The notes: a model not told the origin generated them from the letters alone. A stretch of DNA of 64,000 nucleotides from Ectopseudomonas chengduensis (GCF_015712065.1 NZ_JACFYZ010000005.1:271161-335160); one strand, 5' to 3'; numbered from the stretch's first letter, positions 8,784 to 17,187 are shown. Translations and numbers: made by a program.

Positions 8784-9131
8784 TCAGTTGATCAGCTCGA
8801 CGCGATCGACATCGATCTCATGACTATTGAGGTCCTTGTCGACTTCACCGGTCAGGCGCACCTTGGCGGTTTCAGAGACTTTCTGGCCCGGCCAGTCTTC
8901 GTCGTCGATTTCGACCTGGATGGTGCCGGTGGCGTCCTTGAACTCGTAGAGCTCATCCTGCAGGCGCTTGACGATCTGGCCTTCCAGCACAACATGGGTG
9001 TCGTCAGCAGTTTCCAGTGCAGCAGCCACAGTAGTGACCTGCGGGGTGGCGCCAGGGCCGGTGTAACCAGTGGCGAAAGCAGCGGTGCTGAGCAGCGGCA
9101 GAACCATCAGAGCGAGAGCGGTACGTTTCAT
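8784..9131 (-). CDS. carO: CarO-like OB-fold (BOF/YgiW) periplasmic protein
   Basis: A 115-residue secreted protein: signal peptide at about residues 1-20 (LPLLSTAAFA), then a bacterial OB-fold/YgiW domain with VVLEGQIVKRL, LYEFKDATGTIQVEIDDEDW and VRLTGEVDKD. P. aeruginosa CarO (PA0320) is a calcium-induced protein of this family that limits cytosolic calcium and pyocyanin. Position between rpiA/ilvA and the D2HGDH/serA block, next to carP-like genes, supports orthology. The ATG at 9129-9131 is chosen because the signal peptide starts there. Four phased TT(A/C)AG half-sites lie 50-90 bp upstream. Confidence 0.87.
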   Translation of the reverse strand: MKRTALALMVLPLLSTAAFATGYTGPGATPQVTTVAAALETADDTHVVLEGQIVKRLQDELYEFKDATGTIQVEIDDEDWPGQKVSETAKVRLTGEVDKDLNSHEIDVDRVELIN

Positions 9132-9165
9132 GGCGTGAACCTCGTTGTTCGTAAGTGACGGGGCC

Positions 9166-9219
9166 AGATTAGTGCCGCTAGCTGAAGCCAGACTGAATCG
9201 CGGCTTAAGCCAAACTGAA
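9166..9219 (-). promoter_or_regulatory. carO promoter region with four phased TT(A/C)AG half-sites
   Basis: On the minus strand the half-sites are TTCAG (9215-9219), TTAAG (9204-9208), TTCAG (9193-9197) and TTCAG (9182-9186), each separated by exactly 6 bp and so repeating every 11 bp. A -10-like TAATCT lies at 9166-9171, placing the last site over the -35 region. The published CarR/BqsR box is TTAAG-N6-TTAAG; the match is by family knowledge and unproven here. Confidence 0.7.
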
Positions 9220-9232
9220 TCCGCCACTCCAC

Positions 9233-10186
9233 TCAACTGGGATCCGGCTGCGCCTTGCTGAAGACGTAAAAAAGATTGGGCTCGGCGACGATATAGATGT
9301 TGCCCTCTTCGTCCATGGTCACGCCCTCGGCCTGCTTGATACCCTGCTCCAGACCGTTGAGACCGCCGGTAAGGCTGAGAAAGCTGACCGGGTGACCGCT
9401 ACGATCCAGCTCCAGCAGCATGCGCGACTCGTCGGACAGCACCAGTGCGTGGCCAGTGTGCGCATCGATACTCAGCGAAGAAATATCGCGCATTCCCAGA
9501 TTGCCGTAGTTGAAAGGCTGCATCACGCCAGCAGCACCATCCTCGCCAGGAAAAGGCAGGCTGAACAAGCCCATCGGGCTACGCTCCTTGCCCAGCATCA
9601 GGCTGCTGCTGCGTGCATCCCAGGCAACGGCTTCGAAGCCCTTGTTACCCGCTTCGGCAAAGCCCAGGTCGAAGCCGGGGAAATCGGCCGCATCCAGCTC
9701 CAGGTCGTCGTCATGCAGGATAAAGGTGGTGAGCTGACGTCGACGCTCATCGACGATGGCCATGCGCCCGTTGTCCATCATCTCCACCGCTTCCGGATCA
9801 GCGAAGCCCTTCAACTGAATACGCCGCAACACCTCACCCTCACGCGAGAGTTCCACCAGCAGGGGATTCTTGCCCGTGACGGTGAAGAGGGTGCCGGTTA
9901 CCGGGTTGTAGGTCAGCCCCGAGGTTTCATCTTGTTCCAGACCCGACAACGCCTTGGCCTGAATGACCGCACGGTAACCAGGCAGCCAGACGCTGGACAG
10001 GCGCTCGACCAACGGCGTACGCCCCTCCTGCCACCAGAGCAGGGCGCGATCATCCAAATGCTGGGTTTTTACGACCGTGATCACGGCCAGCACGGCTATG
10101 CCGGACAACCAGTAACGGGGGCGAGAAAGGCGGGAACGGAGGGAGGGCATCGGCGACGGCTCGGCTGCTTGATGGCAATCTGACAT
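9233..10186 (-). CDS. carP: SdiA-regulated domain beta-propeller protein (CarP-like)
   Basis: A 317-residue paralogue of the protein at 7798, upstream of carO on the same strand. It has a membrane anchor at about residues 24-42 (YWLSGIAVLAVITVV) and a periplasmic beta-propeller: DETSGLTYNPVTGTLFTVTGKN, DPEAVEMMDNGRMAIVDERRR, NKGFEAVAWDARSS, LSDESRMLLELDR and EGNIYIVAEPNLFYVF. The final strand motif, PNLFYVF, is shared with the other copy. CarP in P. aeruginosa helps keep calcium homeostasis; which of the two copies is the true orthologue cannot be told here. The first ATG (10186) is used; an internal ATG at 10150 is also possible. Confidence 0.82.
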   Translation of the reverse strand: MSDCHQAAEPSPMPSLRSRLSRPRYWLSGIAVLAVITVVKTQHLDDRALLWWQEGRTPLVERLSSVWLPGYRAVIQAKALSGLEQDETSGLTYNPVTGTLFTVTGKNPLLVELSREGEVLRRIQLKGFADPEAVEMMDNGRMAIVDERRRQLTTFILHDDDLELDAADFPGFDLGFAEAGNKGFEAVAWDARSSSLMLGKERSPMGLFSLPFPGEDGAAGVMQPFNYGNLGMRDISSLSIDAHTGHALVLSDESRMLLELDRSGHPVSFLSLTGGLNGLEQGIKQAEGVTMDEEGNIYIVAEPNLFYVFSKAQPDPS

Positions 10187-10233
10187 CCGATGTCTGGAGG
10201 AGTTCCGCCGCCTGAAAAGGCGGCGGTCAGAGC

Positions 10234-10899
10234 TTATAGCACGGTACTGGTGAAACTACTGTGACCGACCAACTCCAGCACCAGCTCATCGCCCTTGCTC
10301 AGCGCACCAACACCGACCGGCGTGCCGGTGAGGATCACGTCGCCCGGCTGCAGGGCGAAGTGCCCGGCCATGTGCTGGATCATGCTGACGATGGGGTTGA
10401 GCATGTCGCGGCTGTTGCCGTCCTGGCGGGTTTCACCGTTGATCACCAGGCGAATGCCGATATCGGCCAGGTCCTCGATGGCATCGCCAGGCACGAAGGG
10501 TGCCAGCACGCAGGCGCCGTCGAAACTCTTGGCGATTTCCCAGGGATAGCCCTTCTCCTTGAGCCTGGCCTGCACGTCGCGCAGGGTCAGGTCCAGCGCC
10601 GGCGCGAAACCGCTGATGGCGTCACGCACTTCTTCGGCATCCGGCTTTTTCGACAGTGGCTTGCCGATCAACACGGCGATTTCCGCCTCGTAATGCACCG
10701 AGCCGCGATCCTCGGGGATGACAAAGCCACCCTCTAGCGGCACCACGCAGGAGCCGGGTTTGATGAACAGCAGCGGCTCGGTGGGCACCGGGTTGTTCAG
10801 TTCGGCGGCATGCTCGGCGTAGTTGCGGCCGATGCAGACGACCTTGCCGAGCGGGAAGTGGACGGTGGTACCGTCGACATACTGGTGCTGATAGCTCAT
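10234..10899 (-). CDS. Fumarylacetoacetate hydrolase-family protein
   Basis: A 221-residue cytoplasmic enzyme of the FAH fold, which cleaves or decarboxylates 2-oxo acids using a divalent metal. Visible family motifs are VCIGRNYAEHAAE near residue 20, HYEAEIAVLIGKP near residue 65 (metal-binding glutamates), KSFDGACVLAPFV near residue 125, and GDVILTGTPVGVG near residue 190. The length is that of FAHD1/YcgM-type acylpyruvases and oxaloacetate decarboxylases rather than full-length FAH. ATG at 10899 gives MSYQHQYVDGTTVHFP. It follows the D2HGDH gene on the same strand beyond a terminator. The substrate is not known. Confidence 0.88.
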   Translation of the reverse strand: MSYQHQYVDGTTVHFPLGKVVCIGRNYAEHAAELNNPVPTEPLLFIKPGSCVVPLEGGFVIPEDRGSVHYEAEIAVLIGKPLSKKPDAEEVRDAISGFAPALDLTLRDVQARLKEKGYPWEIAKSFDGACVLAPFVPGDAIEDLADIGIRLVINGETRQDGNSRDMLNPIVSMIQHMAGHFALQPGDVILTGTPVGVGALSKGDELVLELVGHSSFTSTVL

Positions 10900-10981
10900 C
10901 ACCGACTCCTGTGTTGTTCGTATTGTGGGCATCGCGGCTTGTGGCCGGTGCCGTACCTTAACCGACACATGGCCGGATACG

Positions 10982-11005
10982 AAAACGCCCGCTGTCAGGC
11001 GGGCG
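10982..11005 (-). terminator. Rho-independent terminator after the D2HGDH gene
   Basis: Minus strand: CGCCCGC CTGACA GCGGGCG followed by TTTTC, immediately after the stop of the gene at 11013. Confidence 0.8.
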
Positions 11006-11012
11006 TCTGCGA

Positions 11013-12404
11013 TCAGGCAAAGATCTTGCCGGGGTTCATGATGCCGTTGGGATCGAACACCGCCTTGATCGCTTTCATGCAGGCGATTTCTTCTGGCGAA
11101 CGGCTGTAGTGCAGGTAGTCGCGCTTGGTCATGCCCACGCCATGCTCGGCACTGATCGAGCCGTTGTATTTCTGCACGGTCTCGAACACCCACTGGTTGA
11201 CTACCGCGCACTTGGCGAAGAACTCGTCCTTGGACAGGTTATCGGGCTTCAAGATATTCAGATGCAGGTTGCCGTCACCGATATGGCCGAACCACACCAC
11301 CTCGAAATCCGGGTAGTTGGCTTCGACGATGGCATCGATGTCCTTGAGGAAGGCCGGCACCTGGCTGACCGTGACGGAGATGTCGTTCTTGTACGGCGTC
11401 CAGTGGCTGATGGTTTCGGAGATATATTCGCGCAGCTTCCACAGGTTCTGCAGCTGCTGTTCGCTCTGGCTCATCACGCCATCGACCACCCAGCCCTGCT
11501 CGACGCAATGCTCGAAGGTTTCCAGCGCCTGGTTGGCCACTTCCTCGGTGCTGGCTTCGAATTCCAGCAGCGCATAGAAGGGGCATTCGCTTTCGAACGG
11601 TGCGGGGACGTCGCCACGGCCGAGCACCTTGGCCAGCGCCTTGTCGGAAAAGAACTCGAACGCGGTCAGGTCGAGCTTGCTCTGGAAAGCGTGCAGCACC
11701 GGCATGATCGAGTCGAAATCAGCGGTGCCGAGCACCATCGCGGTGAGGTTCTTCGGCGCGCGATCCAGGCGCATGGTCGCTTCGACCACGAAGCCCAGGG
11801 TGCCTTCGGCGCCGATGAACAGCTGACGCAGGTCATAGCCAGTGGCGTTCTTGATCAGGTCCTTGTTCAGCTCCAGCAATTCGCCGGTGCCGGTCACGAC
11901 CTTCAGGCCGGCCACCCAGTTGCGGGTCATGCCGTAGCGAATCACCTTGATCCCGCCGGCATTGGTGCCGATATTGCCGCCAATCTGGCTGGAGCCGCTG
12001 GAGGCGAAATCCACCGGGTAATACAGGCCTTTCTCTTCGGCGAACAGCTGCAACTGCTTGGTCACCACGCCCGGCTGGCACACCGCCGCGCGGTCGTATT
12101 CGTTGAACGAGAGAATCTGGTTCATGTAGTCGAACGCCACCACCACTTCGCCATTGGCCGCGACCGCAGCCGCCGACAAACCGGTTCGGCCACCGGACGG
12201 CACCAGGGCGACCTTGTGCGCATTGGCCCAACGCACGATGGCCTGCACCTGCTCGGTAGTCTTGGGGAAGACGATTGCAGAGGGCGCCGGGGCGAAATGC
12301 TTGGTCCAGTCCTTGCCATAGGCCTCGAGGGAATCGGCGTCGGTCAGTACCTTGCCGGGTTCAACCAGGGTCTTCAGCTCTTCGATCTGGGCAGGGGTGG
12401 TCAT
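11013..12404 (-). CDS. FAD-linked D-2-hydroxyglutarate dehydrogenase
   Basis: This oxidises D-2-hydroxyglutarate back to 2-oxoglutarate, passing electrons to the respiratory chain. The 463-residue protein has an FAD_binding_4 domain (about residues 38-180: VPSGGRTGLSAAAVA, GSSQIGGNIGTNAGGIK, GMTRNWV) and an FAD-oxidase C-terminal domain (HIGDGNLHLNI near residue 375, SAEHGVGMTKRDYL near residue 425). Divergent pairing with serA is the key context: SerA side-activity reduces 2-oxoglutarate to D-2-hydroxyglutarate, and this enzyme recycles it, a coupling described in Pseudomonas. A glycolate oxidase subunit or D-lactate dehydrogenase role is less likely. Confidence 0.88.
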   Translation of the reverse strand: MTTPAQIEELKTLVEPGKVLTDADSLEAYGKDWTKHFAPAPSAIVFPKTTEQVQAIVRWANAHKVALVPSGGRTGLSAAAVAANGEVVVAFDYMNQILSFNEYDRAAVCQPGVVTKQLQLFAEEKGLYYPVDFASSGSSQIGGNIGTNAGGIKVIRYGMTRNWVAGLKVVTGTGELLELNKDLIKNATGYDLRQLFIGAEGTLGFVVEATMRLDRAPKNLTAMVLGTADFDSIMPVLHAFQSKLDLTAFEFFSDKALAKVLGRGDVPAPFESECPFYALLEFEASTEEVANQALETFEHCVEQGWVVDGVMSQSEQQLQNLWKLREYISETISHWTPYKNDISVTVSQVPAFLKDIDAIVEANYPDFEVVWFGHIGDGNLHLNILKPDNLSKDEFFAKCAVVNQWVFETVQKYNGSISAEHGVGMTKRDYLHYSRSPEEIACMKAIKAVFDPNGIMNPGKIFA

Positions 12405-12585
12405 CTACGGAACTCTCAAAGGATTCATGGTCGCCCTGAGAACCATTCAGGTCGCAACCGAGCATTGAAAAAGGCGAACATGCTAGCATACGCACCCCGT
12501 GAATCGAGCCATGCAGCGATCTGCGGGCGCCGGCTGAGTTTCTCAGCCCTTCCCTGACAACATCCCGTGGGACACAGGTACTCCG

Positions 12586-13815
12586 ATGAGCAAGACCTCT
12601 CTGGACAAGAGCAAGATCAAGTTCCTTCTTCTCGAAGGCGTCCACCAGAACGCCGTGGACACGCTGAAGGCCGCCGGTTACAGCAACATCGAGTACCTCA
12701 AGGGCGCGCTGTCAGGCGAAGAGCTGAAAGAAAAGATCGCCGATGCCCACTTCATCGGCATCCGCTCGCGCACCCAGCTGACTGCCGAGGTCTTCGACTG
12801 CGCGAAAAAACTGGTCGCCGTCGGTTGCTTCTGCATCGGTACCAACCAGGTCGACCTGGACGCCGCCCGCGAGCGCGGTATCGCCGTGTTCAACGCGCCC
12901 TACTCCAACACCCGTTCGGTGGCCGAGCTGGTGCTGGCCCAGGCCATCCTGCTGCTGCGCGGCATCCCCGAGAAGAACGCCTCCTGCCACCGTGGCGGCT
13001 GGATCAAGTCGGCGGCCAACTCCTTCGAGATCCGCGGCAAGAAGCTGGGTATCGTCGGCTACGGCTCCATCGGCACCCAGCTCTCGGTACTGGCCGAGGC
13101 CCTGGGCATGCAGGTGTTCTTCTACGACACCGTGACCAAGCTGCCACTGGGCAACGCCACGCAGATCGGTGACCTGTACGAGCTGCTGGGCCTGTGCGAC
13201 ATCGTCTCCCTGCACGTGCCGGAGCTGCCGTCCACCCAGTGGATGATCGGCGAGAAGGAAATCCGCGCCATGAAGAAGGGCGGCATCCTGATCAACGCCG
13301 CGCGCGGTACCGTGGTCGAGCTGGATCACCTGGCCCAGGCGATCAAGGACGAGCACCTGATTGGCGCGGCCATCGACGTGTTCCCGGTCGAACCCAAGTC
13401 CAACGACGAAGAGTTCGAAAGCCCGCTGCGCGGCCTGGATCGCGTGATCCTGACCCCGCACATCGGTGGCTCCACCGCCGAAGCGCAGGCCAACATCGGC
13501 CTGGAAGTGGCCGAGAAGCTGGTCAAGTACAGCGACAACGGTACTTCGGTGTCCTCGGTCAACTTCCCTGAAGTGGCCCTGCCGGCGCACCCAGGCAAGC
13601 ACCGCCTGCTGCACATCCACGAGAACATTCCGGGCGTGATGAGCGAAATCAACAAGGTGTTCGCCGACAACGGCATCAACATCTCCGGCCAGTTCCTGCA
13701 GACCAACGACAAGGTCGGCTACGTGGTGATCGACGTCGACGCCGAGTACTCCGACCTGGCGCTGGAGAAGCTGCAGCACGTCAATGGCACCATCCGCAGC
13801 CGCGTCCTGTTCTAA
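12586..13815 (+). CDS. serA: D-3-phosphoglycerate dehydrogenase
   Basis: SerA oxidises 3-phosphoglycerate to 3-phosphohydroxypyruvate, the first step of serine synthesis. The 409-residue length matches the E. coli type with one C-terminal ACT domain and no intervening domain. Motifs: RSRTQLTAEVF near residue 60, NAD-binding LGIVGYGSIGTQLS near residue 155, NAARGTVVELDHL near residue 245, catalytic TPHIGGSTAEAQ near residue 290 (His), and the serine-binding ACT domain HIHENIPGVMSEINKV from about residue 340. It is transcribed away from the D2HGDH gene across a 181-bp gap and ends at a strong terminator. Confidence 0.97.
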   Translation: MSKTSLDKSKIKFLLLEGVHQNAVDTLKAAGYSNIEYLKGALSGEELKEKIADAHFIGIRSRTQLTAEVFDCAKKLVAVGCFCIGTNQVDLDAARERGIAVFNAPYSNTRSVAELVLAQAILLLRGIPEKNASCHRGGWIKSAANSFEIRGKKLGIVGYGSIGTQLSVLAEALGMQVFFYDTVTKLPLGNATQIGDLYELLGLCDIVSLHVPELPSTQWMIGEKEIRAMKKGGILINAARGTVVELDHLAQAIKDEHLIGAAIDVFPVEPKSNDEEFESPLRGLDRVILTPHIGGSTAEAQANIGLEVAEKLVKYSDNGTSVSSVNFPEVALPAHPGKHRLLHIHENIPGVMSEINKVFADNGINISGQFLQTNDKVGYVVIDVDAEYSDLALEKLQHVNGTIRSRVLF

Positions 13816-13830
13816 CGCAGCGCAGCAGAA

Positions 13831-13860
13831 AAAAGGGAGGCTTCGGCCTCCCTTTTCTTT
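13831..13860 (+). terminator. Rho-independent terminator of serA
   Basis: GGGAGGC-TTCG-GCCTCCC stem with a UUCG tetraloop, flanked by A-run and TTTTCTTT. Confidence 0.93.
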
Positions 13861-13887
13861 ATCTGCAACACGTCAGTGGGCAGACCT

Positions 13888-13945
13888 GTAGGAGCGAGCT
13901 CTGCTCGCGAAGTGGCCCATGTTCGCGAGCAGAGCTCGCTCCTAC
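13888..13945. repeat. REP-like palindrome (GTAGGAGCGAGCTCTGC style)
   Basis: Near-perfect inverted arms of about 24 bp, GTAGGAGCGAGCTCTGCTCG and its complement, around a 10-bp loop. Its right end supplies the TAG stop of the DUF523 gene on the minus strand. Confidence 0.88.
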
Positions 13946-14448
13946 GACTCTAAAGCGCCACCTTGTTCCAACCGCGCCAATTCGGCTGCTGCTTCATCTA
14001 ACTGCATTTCGTTGAACACCTTCACTCCAGCTCGTTTCAGCAGGGCAGCGGTCACGCCCTCACCCGGCACTCGCACACCGCTGAAGCTGCCGTCGTAGTT
14101 TTCCAGATTGCCACACGAAGGGCTGCGCGCCTTCAGCAGTGCCAGGCGGATGTCGTGCTCGCGCACAAGCGCCAGCGCCTGTTCGGCGCCGTCGACGAAC
14201 GCAGCCGTGACATCCTCGCCCTCGATCGTCAGTACCGGCAGCCGACCATCCAACACCGCACCACCCTGACCATCGCGAATTTCCGCAGGCGGGCGCGGTG
14301 TCGACAGCCCACCCGCCATCTCCGGACACAGCGCCACCACCCGCCCTTCGTCCAGCCACCGCTGCAGCTGATCGAAAGGGCCGTGAGCACCGCCGTCATA
14401 ACGCACCCGATGCCCGAGCAGGCAGCGGCTGACCAATATCTTCTGCAT
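13942..14448 (-). CDS. DUF523 (TudS-type) desulfidase-like protein
   Basis: A 168-residue protein of the DUF523 family. N-terminal KILVSRCLLGHRVRYDGG carries a conserved Cys and YDG; ARSPSCGN near residue 113 carries a second Cys. Structurally studied members (thiouracil desulfidase TudS) bind a [4Fe-4S] cluster and remove sulphur from thio-nucleobases; that function is inferred by family. ATG 14446-14448 is used because GGAGAGG sits 4-6 bp upstream; an ATG 12 bp earlier lacks a ribosome site. The stop codon lies inside the palindromic repeat. Confidence 0.83.
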   Translation of the reverse strand: MQKILVSRCLLGHRVRYDGGAHGPFDQLQRWLDEGRVVALCPEMAGGLSTPRPPAEIRDGQGGAVLDGRLPVLTIEGEDVTAAFVDGAEQALALVREHDIRLALLKARSPSCGNLENYDGSFSGVRVPGEGVTAALLKRAGVKVFNEMQLDEAAAELARLEQGGALES

Positions 14449-14486
14449 CGCCCTCTCCATGACTGTCGCTAGACAGCCCGCAGGCC

Positions 14487-15110
14487 TCAGAGTACCGCGC
14501 CACCTCGACGCCTGAACCAGCCGGTCAATGACAGCCGTTCGCGGGTGGCCGGCAGCACTTCGTGAGGCATTTCGGAAGACAGAAACAGCGCCAGTGTACC
14601 CGCCTGGGGCAGCACGTCATGCTCACGGCCATCAGCCAGATACAGGCGCAACGCCCCGCCCTGCTCGGCCTGCCAGTCCTCATTCAGATAGAACACCGCC
14701 GATACCGTGCGGCGGTCGTCATCGCGGAAACGATCGAGATGACGCTGGTAGAAGGCCCCCGGTGCGTAGCAGGCAAAGTGGCATTCGTAGTCTTCGAGTC
14801 CCAGATAGAGCGCCTGGTTGAGCGCCTGACGCAAACCGTCCATCAATTGCAGATACTGGTCACAGGCTTGGCTCTGGCCAGGTTCCAGCCATTGGATGCG
14901 ATCGCCGCGAATCCCTTCCTGCACCTGCTGCATGCCCCCGCGACCAACGCTGGCGGCATTGAGTTCGCCGTTCTGTGCACGCGTGCGGCACTCGGCGGCC
15001 AGTTCGCGGGTCAGAACTTCAGGGGCGAACAACGCCCGTTGCGACCAGCCCTGGCTGGCAAGGTCGTCGATAAGGCCGGAAAAGAGGTCTTGCAGGCTGG
15101 ATTCGGTCAT
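14487..15110 (-). CDS. 2OG-Fe(II) oxygenase (prolyl 4-hydroxylase-like)
   Basis: A 207-residue dioxygenase of the P4Hc type, expected to use 2-oxoglutarate, O2 and Fe(II) to hydroxylate a protein or metabolite. The iron-binding triad is visible: His-x-Asp in YQRHLDRF near residue 133 and the distal His in SSEMPHEVLP near residue 187, followed by Arg in RERLSLTGWF that would bind 2-oxoglutarate. CYAPGAFY and SAVFYLNEDW are family strands. ATG at 15110 gives MTESSLQDLFSG. It corresponds by position to a conserved gene in the PA0310 region; its substrate is unknown. Confidence 0.87.
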   Translation of the reverse strand: MTESSLQDLFSGLIDDLASQGWSQRALFAPEVLTRELAAECRTRAQNGELNAASVGRGGMQQVQEGIRGDRIQWLEPGQSQACDQYLQLMDGLRQALNQALYLGLEDYECHFACYAPGAFYQRHLDRFRDDDRRTVSAVFYLNEDWQAEQGGALRLYLADGREHDVLPQAGTLALFLSSEMPHEVLPATRERLSLTGWFRRRGGAVL

Positions 15111-15223
15111 GGCGGCGATTGTATCAGTGGCATGTCGTGACTCGACAAGCCTCCACCAGCCACCGAAAATAACCGGCCGCAGCACCCTGCGACCGGCCAG
15201 GAAAGTTTGCCAAGGAGTTCTCG

Positions 15224-15991
15224 ATGCGCGTTCTGTTTGCCCTGTTGCTGATTGGCCTGACCTTGCCGGCCCTGGCAGACGACCACCTGCGCCTGTATCA
15301 GGCTGCCGGCTGGCCGCAACAGCGCGAACATTTCAACCAGGCGCTCGATGCTGCTCAGCAGCGCTACCGCAGCACCCTGCCACCAGCGGTGTTTCAGGCC
15401 CTGGTGGATAACAGCAATCGCCGCTTCGCCGCTGCCGCCATCGACCAGCGCGCGCAGCACAGCCTGGGCATGGAGCTGGCCGACCCGCAGCCGGCGCTGG
15501 CCTTCTTCGAATCCGCGCTGGGCCGCAAGATCGTCGCCGCCGAGACGCTGGCCACCCGTAGCGACCAATTGGCCAAGTACGCCAACGGCCTGCCACGCAC
15601 CGATGCCGATGCCACTCGCCGCCTGCTGATTCGTCACCTGGCCCAGGCCATTCCGGCCAAGGAAGCCGGCGCCGAAGTCAGCCTGGCGCTGGCCGGCGTG
15701 GCGGCAGACAGTCTTAGCCAGATGATTCCCGGCCTGCTCGGCGGCAGCCAGGCTCAAGGGCTGCTCAATGGCCAGCGTGAGCGCCTGATGACGCAGATCG
15801 AACAGGATCTCGACAACACCCTGCTGCACGTCTATCGCGAGCTGAGCGACCCGGAGCTGGAGCAGTTCGTCGAATTCGCCCAGTCGGAGGCGGGCAAAGC
15901 CTATTACCAGGCCGCCCTGCAGGCGCTGCGCGCAGGCCTTGCAGTAGGCATGAGCAGCAACGAGCTGGAGCCGGCGCCGCAGGGCATATAA
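15224..15991 (+). CDS. DUF2059 periplasmic protein
   Basis: A 255-residue secreted protein. The signal peptide is MRVLFALLLIGLTLPALA, cleaved before DDHLRLY. The rest is mostly helical, with a DUF2059-like helical hairpin near residues 190-245 (LSDPELEQFVEFAQSEAGKAYYQAALQALRAGL). No catalytic motif is seen. AAGGAG lies 7 bp before the ATG at 15224. It is divergent from the dioxygenase gene. Function unknown; the family is abundant in the Pseudomonas envelope. Confidence 0.82.
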   Translation: MRVLFALLLIGLTLPALADDHLRLYQAAGWPQQREHFNQALDAAQQRYRSTLPPAVFQALVDNSNRRFAAAAIDQRAQHSLGMELADPQPALAFFESALGRKIVAAETLATRSDQLAKYANGLPRTDADATRRLLIRHLAQAIPAKEAGAEVSLALAGVAADSLSQMIPGLLGGSQAQGLLNGQRERLMTQIEQDLDNTLLHVYRELSDPELEQFVEFAQSEAGKAYYQAALQALRAGLAVGMSSNELEPAPQGI

Positions 15992-15997
15992 CAGCCT

Positions 15998-16031
15998 GTA
16001 GCCTGGGTTGAGCGCAGCGAAACCCAGGCCA
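15998..16031. repeat. Short palindrome (GTAGCCTGGGTT style)
   Basis: GTAGCCTGGGTTGAGCGCAG and AACCCAGGC form a small hairpin just after the DUF2059 stop. Confidence 0.55.
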
Positions 16032-16072
16032 CTTGATTAGTGCCAGTCAGTTAAGCATCGACGCTGCGAATG

Positions 16073-16146
16073 TGTAGGAGCGGCGCCCCGCCGCGAACTA
16101 GGACGATGCGCAATTGAAAAGCTTCGCCCCGGGGCGGGGCTCCTAC
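16073..16146. repeat. REP-like palindrome (GTAGGAGCGGCGCCCCG style)
   Basis: Begins GTAGGAGCGGCGCCCCGCCG and ends GGGGCGGGGCTCCTAC. It is in the gap between the convergent DUF2059 and hydrolase genes; the rest of 15992-16245 holds no gene I can support. Confidence 0.78.
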
Positions 16147-16245
16147 GAAAGGCCGCTTTTGCAACCTCATCTGATCGGTATTGGGCCATCTGATGGGTTT
16201 CGCGTTGCTCTACCCATCTACGATGCTCCTTGGCGCCGGTAGAAC

Positions 16246-17187
16246 CTACGCCAATCGCTCGCGCAGAAAGTCAAAATAGTGCTTACGCAACGTCTCGTTC
16301 TCGTTCGCCAGGTGATGGCGGGCGTCTGCCAATCGCAGGATCTGCGGCTGATGGAACTTGCCCTGCAGCACCTCGAGGTTGTAGCGCCAGTCCACGGTCA
16401 TGTCCGCCTCGCCCTGAATGATCAGCGGGCTGTGCGTGCTGCGCCCGGCCGCTTCGATATGCGGCACCCACTTGGCCAATGCCCCCACCCAGGCAGTCGG
16501 CAGGCTGCGCGGCTGCAGGGGATCGAGGTTGTGCACGAAGTCGATGAAGGTGGCGTCGCTGGAATTCTCGCTGAAGCGCCGCGGAATTTCCCGAACGAAG
16601 GGGCTGAGCATTCGATAGCTGAGCTTCGACCAGGCCCAGGCGCGCGGCCGCACCAGTGGTGCCAGGAGAATGCTCTGCCCCAGTTCCGGGCGCTTGCCGT
16701 CAGCGAGCAGATAATCCAGCACAATCGCCCCACCCGTGCTCTGCCCGCAGAGATGCCAGGGCTGCGGCAGCCCCAGCTCGCTGGCCTGCTCGAACAACCC
16801 AGCCAGCACCTGCTGATACTCGGCAAAATCGCCGATGCTGGCGCGCGCGCCGCTGGATAGGCCGTGCCCCGGCAGGTCGCAGGCGAGCACGGCGAAGTTC
16901 ATGCTCAGCGCCCAGTCGACCACATGTCGGTACAGGCCCATATGGTCGTAATAGCCGTGCAGCAACAGCAGGGTGCCCTGCGGCTCGGCCGGCGCCCACA
17001 GCTGCACGGCGATCTGGTAGCCGGCGGCATTGAAGCTGCCGAGACGGTTGTCCAGCCCGGCAAAGCGCGCGGCCAGGTCGAAACCGTAGAAGCTGCGATA
17101 CGCCTGCAGCGCCGGCAAATCCAGGTGCGCTGCGGCCAAGGGTCGCAGCAGAGGGCGCAAGTGATCGGGCTGAAACGGCTCTGACAT
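16246..17187 (-). CDS. Alpha/beta hydrolase, monoacylglycerol lipase-like
   Basis: A 313-residue serine hydrolase of the Hydrolase_4/lysophospholipase type. LLLLHGYYDHMGLYRHVV near residue 75 provides the oxyanion region. The nucleophile elbow is CGQSTGG with Ser150. Candidate Asp is in GEADMTVD near residue 263 and His in ADARHHLANE near residue 293. No signal peptide, so it is probably cytoplasmic. ATG 17185-17187 is chosen, with GGAAAG just upstream; an ATG 12 bp earlier and a longer in-frame extension have no ribosome site. The substrate is likely a lipid monoester but this is unproven. Confidence 0.86.
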   Translation of the reverse strand: MSEPFQPDHLRPLLRPLAAAHLDLPALQAYRSFYGFDLAARFAGLDNRLGSFNAAGYQIAVQLWAPAEPQGTLLLLHGYYDHMGLYRHVVDWALSMNFAVLACDLPGHGLSSGARASIGDFAEYQQVLAGLFEQASELGLPQPWHLCGQSTGGAIVLDYLLADGKRPELGQSILLAPLVRPRAWAWSKLSYRMLSPFVREIPRRFSENSSDATFIDFVHNLDPLQPRSLPTAWVGALAKWVPHIEAAGRSTHSPLIIQGEADMTVDWRYNLEVLQGKFHQPQILRLADARHHLANENETLRKHYFDFLRERLA

